From: Apricaphanius iberus
Lineage: Eukaryota; Chordata; Actinopteri; Cyprinodontiformes; Aphaniidae
Assembly: GCA_028564705.1 (NCBI GenBank)
Contig: JAPXFQ010000189.1
Coordinates: 558,001 to 622,000, forward strand
Reading direction: 5' to 3'
DNA length: 64,000 nt
Positions 18,865 through 31,400 of this stretch are shown here, one piece after another (the first letter of the stretch is position 1; the number at the start of each line of letters is the position of its first letter). A program made the translations under genes and the position numbers. The notes under the pieces are model-generated. The model was not told the DNA's origin, did not search any database, and was given only the letters and a program-made list of their open reading frames with translations.

Positions 18865-19574
18865 TCAAACCATTTTGTTTTACACATTAGCTGTGGTGTG
18901 TTACCATTAGGTAGATGCTCATTCAGTCATGTAAGCATGGCAGTTGATTGTCACCTTTTTCACACAAAGATCAAGAGACATTCACACAGACAGGCTAAAA
19001 AAAAAGACACTGAAAATCTAAAATAAATCCCATGAAAATGAATTTACATTAGACGACGGTGAAAAAAGATGCAATTTTGTTAAGATACAAAATTTTCATC
19101 AGTGCAAAACTGCAGATTTCTGTTGTCAGTTTTATATGTTTAAGTTTAAAATATCTTTTAACATTTATAGTATAATAATATGACATGAAAATTATACGTT
19201 TTGACTCCCATAGGAAAACTAAAGCTGATATTTTTTTCTCCAGAGTACAATTAGAAAGCTTTATAATGAAATCATGTCTTCAAGCATTTCAACTCCTTAA
19301 TGACTTAGTTTGTTGTTCTCAGTAATGAAACTAATTGATGTACATCATTATGGCTTGCAGAGAGGTCCAGATATGCACGCAACTGATAAAATACTTAGTC
19401 AGCCTGAATCCTCCATCCACTGAGCATCACGCTGCTCTCTTTGTGATTGCAGTGTTTCTTTGTCAACCAGGCAGAACTGTGGTGTAAACAGCAGGCCGAG
19501 CTAATCATTTTCCCAAATTCAGTTTTGGCAAAGTTGTCCACTCCTCTGTAAGTTCCAACAACTTGTGCTAATAG

Positions 19575-19805
19575 CTAATAAGGAGAGAAGATTATTGGAG
19601 CATGTGTGGCCCTTAGAGGTCCTGGAGCAGGCCTGAAGAGTGTGGGGTTTATGATGGGACCTGGGATGATGGCTGTAGGACCTGGAGGCAGCCGTAGCGC
19701 CAGGGGCCCGGACGCCATGCCGCACAGTGAAGCTGGATTGAACGGGCCGGTCAGGAGCCCTGCCGGCAGGGCTTTGGACAGCTGCTTGTGCAGGGCCAGT
19801 TTAGT
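19575..19805 (-). CDS. znf385c: znf385c terminal coding exon
   Basis: Encodes [18 protein letters not shown], a Pro/Ala/Leu-rich stretch, and the family C-terminus [11 protein letters not shown], then stop TAG (19,575-19,577). The acceptor is attttcag. The 3' UTR should extend to lower coordinates. Confidence 0.9.
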   Translation of the reverse strand, partial: TKLALHKQLSKALPAGLLTGPFNPASLCGMASGPLALRLPPGPTAIIPGPIINPTLFRPAPGPLRATHAPIIFSPY

Positions 19806-22414
19806 CTGAAAATAAAAACAGGAGAAACACTGACTGAAAGGAAGACTGAGTGAACAGACAATATATAGCACCCACAATATGCAAATTACTATTTGGATCA
19901 GGAGCATAAACTTTACACAAGCAGCAGCAAAGAGAAGTTTCAGTTTCATACAGAGAAGCTAAAACACATTTTGAGATCTTAACCTAGTTGGACATAAATA
20001 TGAATAAAACACGTTTAACTGAATCTTCACTTATTCCTGATTAGTGGTAGCAATGTAACACAGCTTGCCGCAACAGGAATTTAGTAAAGCAGCAGCTATC
20101 TCACAAGGCCAAGTCTTCAAATACTGTTGCGTCGTTGTTGAGGACAATGTTTTCACAAGACAGGAAAATTCAAACTCAAAAGCTAAAGTCATATTAAGAT
20201 GGAAATGAGATACAGAAACATGTATTTTCTGATGTTATATAAGCAGCTTGGCATAATGTTATGTCTGCTGGTAGCACACAACCCTGAGCTGCCGAACCAT
20301 GGACTCCACTAAACTCATGAAGCTGTGCTGTATTATCTGCAAACGATATGTTAGCAGCAGATCCCTTACAATCTCTAGGTTGAGAGGTAAAGCTTTCCTG
20401 TATGGTAGTTGTTTGTCATTCATGTCCAACAGAAGTTCGGATAAATTTATATCTGAGGAAATCAGTTCCTCAAACTTGTTGTATTTATCCATGGTTATTT
20501 GAAGTTTGTTCATTGAAAGTAGAAAACACACTAAGGGCCTGATTTAACAGTGGTTTTTGCTCGTTAAAACCCTTGCAAGCAGCAAAGTGTCGCAAAAATA
20601 GGCTGAGACTGGTCTATCAACATGCAGCAGCAAGACACATGCAATCCATTTAGTGCTTTTGCCCTTGATGAATATGCAATCTGGGTGTCTCTGTAAGAAG
20701 ACGCAAAATACTAGCAAATAACAGTAGGCAAAGAAGTAGGTGTTCCAGGCACAGTGTGATTTACTAAGCATAACAATGTTTGCGCCGGCTATTTTAGCGT
20801 CTATTTTTAACACTACTGAAAAGCATGTCTTAATTTTGCGCTACCACATTCAACATAAGTTTATTATTGACAAGCGATAAATGTCATTCACACACAACAT
20901 AACCTAAGAGTAATAAACTCTCTAATGGCCATAAACCTGACAGCCATAACTCACTGCGCTCTCATCACGTCCCCACCTGGTGAAGACACGCTGAGCGCAC
21001 AGTGAGTTATGATCCTCGTGGATCCTCATTAGTTTCCCCCTTAGTGGTTAACGTTCCTGGAGTCCAATTAATAAAATGTAGTAATTATATACAGTAGAAC
21101 AATGATAATTGGCATTATATATAGACATTTAAAAACACAATTCAGACATTTCAGGTTACATATCAAGATTACATTTTTTTCCACAGCAACTTGACATTCA
21201 ATAGAGGCCATGATAAAAGGGAAATGCATTTCAACAACATTAGTCGAATAATGGCATTTTAGCAATCTTGTTCAGGACATGCTATAGTTTTAATCAGTCT
21301 AACCCTGCAAAGACGCATCATGAAACAATGTGTATATTTCTCCTCTCTCTAGATGCGGTACAGCTGGCATTGGCGGCCGCACACTCCTCATTTGCATAGT
21401 GCTACTTGTGGCTGATATAAATTGCTCACGCAATCTTAGTAAATCCCCTGCAAATCAAGGATAACCCACTCGCACATTTATTTTAGCGCCCCGGCAATTT
21501 TGCGGTCATTATCAGGAATCTTGATAAATCAGGCCCTAAGTCACTCGACCATGAAAATGTGCCAGAATTAGATTCTTATTTGAATCTGCTGTCTCCGACA
21601 GTCTGATGGTCTAGAACCGTTGAAATTATTTTTGTTTTGTATTAGGGACACATTACAATATAAAACTTTATTTGTCTGACACCAAAAGGTTACAGACATT
21701 CATGTTCAACAGAGCTCCACAACATCTTTACACACAAATAAAGAACAGTAGAACACCTAAGAACACAAATAGTTGAACTCAAACATCACACACATTCATA
21801 CCTAAAAATGCCATTTATAAAATTATTGTTCAAATTCCTTTACTGTTATCCTTTTTAAAGGGACCACAGCTAATAGAACAGTATTCTTACCTGACTGGTC
21901 TGTGGTTATACATCTCCAAATGCAACAAGCTGCAATGTATTCTTCCACGCTTCTGTAGGTACGATTAAGGCTGTGTTTTATTTTATTTTCTCGAAAAATA
22001 AATTCTTAATCTAATCAATTGATTCACAAGTTCAAAACTCGGTTTAATTGTTTAACATATTTTGCCCCCTTTTTTAAACAGCTAAAATAAGAATTAATAA
22101 TGCAGACAGTTGGTTTAAGGCTTAGTTCTGAAAGTGTCAACACAGTTTTTTCCTTGTAAACTGTTACTCACCCAGCGTTAAGTCATTAAATTACAAGGTA
22201 CTATTGTGAACTTCTTCACCAATCTGTGTTAATGAGATATTATATTGCATTTTAGGTCCAGCTATGTGCATCAATAACCCTTTGCTGCAAATGAACCTGT
22301 GGAAAAATCATCAGAGTTCCTTCCTTAGACAATGTTTGACTGATACTTACCACTACATATTAGGAAAAAGTAACAGTATTGTTGGAGTTGATACAAACCA
22401 TTCAATGAGTTAAA

Positions 22415-22488
<74 letters not shown>

Positions 22489-25400
22489 CAAGTTTTTCAT
22501 TTTCAAAAGTAATACCATATTAATAATAGTGTATAAATACCACAAATTATTGTGATAAAACTTTAATTTCTTATCTTGCATCCTTACAACAGATGGGAAA
22601 GATTTCACAAGTGCGACCGTTTCATGAATGGCAATGTGTGTGTGTGTGTGAGCGAGACTCTCACCGCTAAGACGGCATTGGGGTGGAGTTTATTATAGGC
22701 AGTGAACTTGGGTTTTACAGGCTTCCCAGCCAAACGCTCTTTGTGTCTCCTGCTATTTGTGTGCTAAAAGAGAAAAGACACACAAAGAAACTTGGTAAAG
22801 ACAGCTACAACAAATACAAAATCACCCTATGTCACACTGTCATTTAACTTTTTTTTATGTTGTTGTAAATTGTTAATGCTGTAGTAACATTTGCCATTTA
22901 AAATGCAAGATGAATCCATGTACCTGCTTCAGCTGTGTCTCTGAGTTAACAGATACTTGGCACAGTTCACAGTGAAATGCTTGATTGGTTACACCAACAA
23001 CCATTCTGCTCTTGCTCCCCATTCGTTGCTTAATTCGACTTTTTGGTCTGGAGGTTGGTGATACCTTGACCCTGCGATGAGACTGGCTGTTGTTCTGACC
23101 ATCCAGCATCTGTTTGTGCTTAGACCCTGATTCAACCAATAAGAGGAGAGGTCAAACAGTTAATATTTTAATGCAGTGCAGGTTTAAATGGATTAAGCAG
23201 TCAACAGGCTTTAAAAACTACAGCAGTGATAGTGAATACCGCTACAGTGAGACTCTAGCTGGGAGCTGGAGTTGACCGTCACTTTGCACGTTGGACAGTG
23301 AAGATGCTTTTTGCTGTTTGTGGCCTCTTTGAACTCTTTCACTTTTGTGGTTTCCTCCTCCTCTCCTGCTATGGAACTTCCCTGAGGACCAGATTCTGAT
23401 GCTGAACCATTAGCAGTGCTGCTACCATCTGCATGTGGACCACCTGAAGGTAGATCAGAAAGCTGGGAACCATTGGCGGCTTGAAGGGACAGGTAAGCAG
23501 AGGGGGGGTCCGTGCATGATGAAAGGGAGGATGGAGTGGTGTTTTGTGAGTTCCCCTGGCCGTTTTCGGGTAGCTGCTCTGCAGGTTGGGATGCTGCGTT
23601 TGGGTCTGTGGACAAATGGGTAAATGCAAACTTTTTACTTCCAGCCATCGGTTGTTTTTTCACAAAAAATGTCAGGCACAGAGGATCATTTTATTTCAAT
23701 CAAGCAATGTTGATCTATATAGAGCTTTACTCAGCCAAAGGCTTCACATCAAAAGACAAAAATATAGGTATAAAAAAATAAAATGTGTAACAAGACAAGA
23801 GTAAAACATAAAAAGTAACAAATAAATAAAACTTACTTCTTGTAGCAAAAAAAAGACTGAAATAAAAACAAATTAAAACAAATAAGGCAAAATTACACCA
23901 GAACATAATAGGATTGAGCACTTCTAAATATTTAAAGCCTGGCAAACAGGTGTGCTTCATAATGACTTTTTCGAAACTACTTAAAGTATCATCCATGCAA
24001 AATATTGATTTGGGGGTCATAAAAATAAATGGAAGAGCTGTAAGCGGCTTAGCGCTGATTCAGCAGCGTTCCTGACAAAAAAAGAATCTTAAAATCTTCA
24101 ATTAGCACCAGCGCATCCAATGTGTAGCATTATGGGAGGGACGCTGCAGCATATTTGTACTTCACACATGAACGCGCAATTGCTATATAATCTGAAGACA
24201 TACGTGTGAAAATAATTCTTAAATACACCAATTTTTATTCAGAGTCTCTTTTATTCTCAGTTCATAAACGGGACGGGGGAGTTGTGTATAGGTTGGTTGA
24301 GTGTTTGTCTGTGTGTACAATGCTCTAAAAGTCTGCTGCGCTGTCAGCGCCTCCGTGTCCAAAAAGTGCGTAAGTAAGATCCTTAGTGTGCTTAAAGTTG
24401 CTTAAAGTCTGCCACATTTTCTTCTATAAATCCCAAACTTGGCATAGAAAGCTGCTTACGTAGTTTTCTGACCTGGTTTTGTGCGTAAACAAGCTTTATA
24501 AGTGAGACCCCTGTTGATTATACTTTGAAACATTTAAGGTACTAAAATCTAGTGACAGCATAATCATCTACACTTCTGATAAATCCCTGTTTTAATTTTA
24601 TCGGGACTTTCACAAAAATTCTAACCCTAATGAAAAAATCAAGCTTTTCTAAATTGACACAACCCAAAATCTGTTTATAGAACAATATTGCTCAAATTAG
24701 ACATTGATATTAATACAATGGAAGTTCATATATCATTCCTAATGTTGATTTGAGCTGTTTTTAAATCATCACTACACAAGTTCTTGACTAAACTCAAATC
24801 GCTTTTGGTGTAATATCTAAGATTATGTCAGCTACACTCTGAATGAGCCACATAATTTTATTCTGAATGTGCAGCTTTTATAAATAATAATTTTTGCATG
24901 GATGTTTTCAAGAACTGTATGAGAGACCCTCCAGATTAGTAATTTGATGTCATAAATCTTTTTCTACTAAAAATCTAAGTCCCCCCATTTTTCTTTTTTT
25001 TTTTTTTACAATTATATTAATCATGAAAGACAGACTATACTGGCTTTTGTAATAGTATTAGCCACGAGGCCTGCTTTGTAATTACTCTTTAATTTAGGTA
25101 ATTAACTGAAATCACATCACAATATGTTTTGAGGTAAATTATTAACAAGTCATATGAAAACAAAGAGTTAACATGCTAATGTTAGCCTACCACTTCAGCA
25201 AACTGGTCTGCATGAAAACATCATTAGTATGAGCAAGCTTGATATTAAATCTATGTGTCACATCAGATATATCTTAAAAATTAGATTGAGCTTTATGGCT
25301 TACTTAATAATTTAGCTTTCTTTATTAGTTCAACTATGTTGGAACAATGGCAAAGTATCTTACTGTCAGGAAAATACAGCCCCGCACTTTCACATCATCA

Positions 25401-28400
25401 GTACCTAATATAGGTCCTGTAATGATATTTTAGGATTTTTGATGACTTCTTTTAGCATATTCCGGTCTTCTTTTAAGAAGAATGAGGGCATGTTGGCAGT
25501 TACAACCAATTTCCATTTAAGTGGGAATAACTTTGAGGATGTCCTAATTTTTCCCTTACCTGAACCTGCATTTTTTGAAAATTATATATTACAGAAGAAA
25601 TTAAAAGGTATTTTCTTTTTTTTTGCATTACTTATTACCTTACTTACATTTCTTTGGAATATTAAGAGTAAAATTACATACCTATATGTCCAAAAATGCT
25701 AGGACAATATAAATACTGTTGGGAGTCTGATGTAAATTTTTTCCTAATACTGTATGAATGTTTGAGGTGTTTAGACTTAACTAAACCTGTTTTGGCGCAA
25801 CATTTTTAGATTCTGTTGAAATTCCAGTTTGAATCCATTTTGGGATACCCCACATAAAAATTTATATATTTATATGTTATATAATATAATGACATTATTT
25901 TTTATCCAAAGGTCAGGAAAACCCCTCAGCCCAATTATACATTTCACTGGCTTTTGCCCAGGTTGGTTATGATTCCATGGATTTCAAGAAATGCAATCTT
26001 GATTATTTCTGCTTCAAATAGTATTTTTGGTTCTTATTTTTAAATGATTGTATTTTTGTTGTTTTTATCTTTTTATTACTTCTGTGTATGATATTGACTT
26101 ATTTAAACCCAAGCTTTTTAGATGTTTGATGTCGGAGATTTTGCTAAATATGCTTGTTTGTTTGCTAAATATGTTTTTTACTCCGAAATATAAACATTTG
26201 CTCACATATCCAGTTTTAAGGCTTACAATGATTAATGTAAAACCTAAAAAACTTCAGCAGAATCCAGAAATAAACATTAACTTGTGATTTCCTGATGTTC
26301 TCCACCAGCTTTTTTCCTTTCATTTCATTAAAATGTTTCATTGTGCCTCATTCGCTATAATCTCTTCAATTTTCCCCTCTTTTAGTCTTTTTTCTGCCAT
26401 CTTAATCACTCTTCTTTTGTCAGTGGGCCTCTCTGTCATTTGTTGGCTCTATCCGCAGAGGCTTCATCCGTCACCATCAATCAACAACCATGGCAACCAC
26501 TGTGTGTAACAAGCTTATTATTATGTGTTTCGAGGAAATTGATAGGTGCTGCAAAGAAAATGGGAGCGAGACGATCAATAATGGAAAAGAAAAAGCAGAC
26601 ATATGGAACAAAGAGGAAGATGGTGATATTTGGTTGTCAGGTAGAATGAGAGGCTGAGTGACTGATGGTGGAAACTAGTAAAATAGTAAATTGCAAAGTC
26701 ATTACTGGAAAGGCAGCCAAGTGTAGCTTAAGAATCAACAGCTGCTATAGCAACAAAATGGTATGGATGCAGGACACGGGTCAGAAAACAGAAATTAATG
26801 TGACCTATTTCAATGAAAACAATGTGTTGATCAGGAAAAAGGTTAGATAAAATACATGTTTGAAATAAACGGTAAAAAGCCCTATTTAAAAAATAGATGC
26901 TAGAACTATGCTTTCAAAGTCATTTAGTATTTGACTATGTAAATGTTTTTCATTTGTTCAAAAACACTCCATGAAACAAATTCCTCAAAATCTTGCTGAT
27001 TTTGGAGCTGGTTTCATGCAAAAGGGGCAGAAAGATTGCTGTTTTTTTACCTTCAGTCATGGGTAGTAACCAGTTATATGTACTCAGTTACATTTTATTA
27101 ACTTTAAAAATAGAAAAAAAAGATTAGTTACTACTGCATCAAACTTTTCCTCTACTTGATTAATATTATTGTAAGGTATCTGGTTATGAATAACTTGATT
27201 GTATGAAAAGCAAATAGGTTTTAATCAAAAACACACCAGAAAAAAACACCTACAATTTATGTTTAAGTGAAAAATAAACTGTAGAATAATCTCTACACAA
27301 TTTAAAATCTACATGGGAGAAAAAATATTTATATTTCTAAATAAATGAAGACAGTGATGGGTTAAAGGTTGCATTTGAGAGATTTTCAGTGTGAAATTCT
27401 GATAAAGCAATGAAAAATTAATTTTATTAGGTTTTTTTATTCGACTTTTCCATGGGTGCTGATAAATGCGCCTGGCACTTGATGCCAGCATTTCATGAAG
27501 CTAACAGTGGACCACAGTTTGTGATTTCTGTTGCATTACTGATGATTTTCAACCACAGTCACAATCAAAGAGTGAAACACAAAATCCTTCCTAAGATTGC
27601 ACCTCTTCTTCACCTCTCTCGTTCTGCTGAATGTCTTCGCTTGATGGCTGTAATTATCTATCTGACAGAACCAGAGATAGCGGAACAGGTAATGGCTTGT
27701 AATTAAACAGCTGAGTGGCAGCTTCCAAAGCCTTACTGCTCATTCTCTTCAATTACAGCTAATTACGCAGAGGGTGCTGAAAAGGGAAGCTTTTTCAAAT
27801 AACATAAAAACTTGTACCTGATTTGTCTGTCAGCTGAGCATCGATTGGCTCAATCGTTTCCTCTTCCATCATCCCGGTCTCTGCGTCTCTGTCTTTTACT
27901 GCAGGGGGCTGACCGTGTCCATTCTTCTGGCGATTCTTCTGGGTTTCCATGGCCTTTAGCTTGCGAGCATGCTTGTGACCTTTGTAGTGGGCCTCTGCCT
28001 GGTTCTAGCCATCACACAAACACCACCCCGCCCCCACACACAAACATCAACGCAAAGGCAAAACAAGGAAATTCCTTGCACAGTATCTTAGCTGACTAAT
28101 CATATTGTATGCAACAAAATAAGAGAAAATTTAAAAATATATAGATTATAATCTTGTTGAGGTTGTGGAGGACTCATGCATTTGAAGCCACACTGCCATT
28201 TTGACAATAGTCAGTCAAGTTGCACAAATGAACATCGAATGTCAACTTGTGAGCCCCCCTCTAAGCATGTTTACTCATATTTCCTCAGATTTGTACTGAC
28301 AGAAAGTAGCCTGTCTGGTTTGCTGTGACTTGACATGACCTTAATATTCTCCTCTGACACTCAGGCCACATTTCGGTTGCAGATTTCAGATCCTAAAAAA

Positions 28401-31400
28401 AAAAAAAATCACTCCGTCGTTGTTTTAAGTGTCATTTCTACAAAAAGAAAATCCTCCAGTAACCAGGATATTATAGCATTTATGATCCCACACGGAAAAA
28501 AAAAAACATTCAATACTCCTATATCAGTAATCAAGTTTAAATTGGAATAAACCTTTTCTTGTTGAGGGTGAAATAATTTTAATCTGTGGCAGCTGCTCTT
28601 CCCCATTAGAGTTAAACTATAAAGTTAATTGCTGAGGTAAAACAATCAAATGTGTCTTCGTGCTGAAAACTATAGCTTTTGGTTTTGTGAGTGGACATTT
28701 TTTCCTCTCCCATAAACAAAATCAAGACGTGATTTGTGTTTATATTAATACTCTGTTCTTATTACACTTTTCCACACGGGACAACACTTCAATTGATTTA
28801 ATTGTTAATACTTCAATTTAACAAATAACTGCTTTGAAACACCCTGAAATTAACTGTAGCATTGCTCAAATGTACCAGTTTTGAAATGAATTTTTGACTT
28901 TTATGTTGTGATGACCCAAGATCAGCACCCTGAGACTGCAGTTTTATTCCTACATATGGGATTATTACATTAAGCAACGGCATAGCATTTGCATTATTTA
29001 TTCTGTTCAATACTTTCCTATTTTAGCAATTTTTTAGAGGTTAATTCAGCTGTTCTTAAACCTATAATGTGTTTATTTTGGTCATTTTTTACTTTACGGA
29101 GTAACTAAGACTAAGGACAGATGTTGTATCTCAAATACCTGTGATGGCATTGCAAATCAAATTTATGAACAAAATTATATTTAAAAATATCCCTACCTTT
29201 CAAGAACAACCATTCTTGAAACACCTCTGCCTTTCTTAAAATGAAAGAACCAAATGCGAGACCAAAAAAAAGTAGAACGTCAGAATATCTGCTGTCATGC
29301 TGTGCTGCAACATGATTTGGCCTTTCTTTACGTTTTTAGGTACAATGTGTAGAGGCCTAGTACACATTCAAAGTTGAGCGTGCAGAGGTTATTCCTTTTT
29401 GGTTGTGTGCATGAAGCCATTGAAAGGTTGTCTTCCCGTCATAATTTTTCATGAACTCTGGATGGCTGCACAAGCATAAAGCATTGAGCGTCAAAGTGAG
29501 ATGTTGAAGCATTGGGGCAGAGCAAAGGGCATAGAAGCCCTTTGGCAATGATGAATATCACTGCACTCTAAACATTCATTGTTTTTTTGTTTTTTTTTGT
29601 CAATCAGACCGTTGGCTTTCTATGTTCCCATCTGCATACTGGCATATATCTGGAATTTCTTGAAAAGTGTTTTCACAAACAAGACATCAAGGATTGCTTG
29701 TTACAAAGGTCTTAAGGAAACTAAGCTTCAGTAATCTGAATTCAGAGATCTTTAGGAATTATCTTATAACAGACCCTGAAAGAATGTCAAAAATAACAAG
29801 CAATAACTTCTGACGTTTTCACTTGGGATCTTTTAAGATGTTGAACAATAAAAGCAACATCAAAAAACATTTTAACAAGACAGTGCAGTGGCATGGTTGG
29901 GGTAAGATTTCTCAAATTTACCACCAGAGCTGGTCGCATCCTGGAACAACTTGTCCCACCATTAAACGGATCTGTATTACAGAAACAGTGATTGACAGCA
30001 TCTTTGTAGGTGCCAATGAGGCCCTGTTCACTCTGACTAGGCCTGTTACAATAAAAAAATATGGCAGTAAGATAAAATGATCATGAAAAAATTATGATAA
30101 ATAATAATATTGTCGTTTTGAGACCATTTTCAACTAACGTAGTAATGGATGTACACACCATAAAGTCTCGTTTATGCTTCTCCGACCACAAATTTGCATT
30201 CAGACGCAGACGTATTGACGGGAGACGTTTTTCATTTATGGTTCTTTTTTTTTCTTTTCGCTCTCCTTGTAGAAACGCATACAAAACAAACACAAAAACA
30301 TTTTTTGCTGTTTTCCAACACCTGATTGTGTTAACAATCACGAAAAGAAAAAATATTAAATAAATTATCCTTTCAATATAAAGCATGCAGTGGCCAAACG
30401 CTGCATTAACTACTGATTACAGCGACTATAGAGCCCCGTTCTGAGGAAACAATCTCTGACCAATCACAGGCATACGCCTGTGATTGGTCAGAGAATCACT
30501 TCCTTGACAAACAAGAAAAACAAGCCCAACTACCTGTTAATAGTTTTGGTAATAAAAAGTTCAAACTAACAACTAAAATACCCAGTTTGAATAGAAAGGA
30601 TACCCATCGTACTCCTCTACTAAAGACATATGGACCACATAAGCTTTTTCCATCAATTCTCTTGGTAGAAGGAGGTAGACTCGTGAAGAAAACACACAAG
30701 TATGCAAATAGAAATTATTGTGGATGGAAAAATGATCAATCTCATTTGAATTTATCATGTGATTAATAGATTCACTGCGTGTCCACTCAGTTCTGTAACT
30801 GCCTGCCTTGATGCCTCAGAGGAATAACACCAGTTCACCTTTAACACCCCTTTATGCCAGCAAGCTTGGTCCTTGTATAGGTCACAAAAAAGGCATCTCT
30901 GGGCCAGCTCAAACATTTGAAAAGAGCTAAAGGAACCTTCTAAAGGAACAGATATCTGTTGCGTTTACAGACAATGAACCAACAGGCTGTGTTGTCATTT
31001 TTACAGTTAACAGTCTTTGAGTAGAAGAAATATTGATGCCATTTGTGGCTTTTGCATTTTGGTGACCGTTCTGGGCTACCATAACATAGACAATTTGCTG
31101 CATCTAGTAGATTACTTATTCTATTTGTTTAAAGTACTGGTATTACATTTTTTGACTATAATATAGTAGGTTTATGTTAAGAAAAGTAACACAATTTAAT
31201 TTAAGTTTGAGCGTCCTTTACTAGGTTTACAAAAATTACATTTGCAAACTGAAACAGGGAAAAATGGTGGTGGAGAACAAGTATAAAATGTTTCCTTATC
31301 GAGTGCAAATCATAGTGATGACCCTAGTACCTTTGTGCAAACTGACAATTTCTCTATCAAATTGAAATTTATTTACATAGCACAATTCATACAATAAATG

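Larger units (their letters stand above)
12824..19574. other. Intergenic region between dnajc7 and znf385c
   Basis: Divided among a fold-back MITE, AAAT/ATTT low-complexity DNA, a GCTGCATTTCC-ended MITE, a hairpin with flanking duplications, a repeat-like block near 16,560-16,830 and a TA tract. Mammals carry NKIRAS2 between these genes. No small GTPase motif (GxxxxGKT/S) or matching exon was seen here. The low-coordinate part of 18,850-19,574 is probably znf385c 3' UTR. Confidence 0.5.
19806..22664 (-). other. Last znf385c intron with Harbinger MITE
   Basis: Contains a 90-codon minus-strand open frame (20,259-20,531) of unknown origin, a 1-kb Harbinger-type MITE (20,535-21,536) and a TA microsatellite (22,420-22,487). 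No further exon was recognised; the flanking exons are phase 0 to phase 0. Confidence 0.6.
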
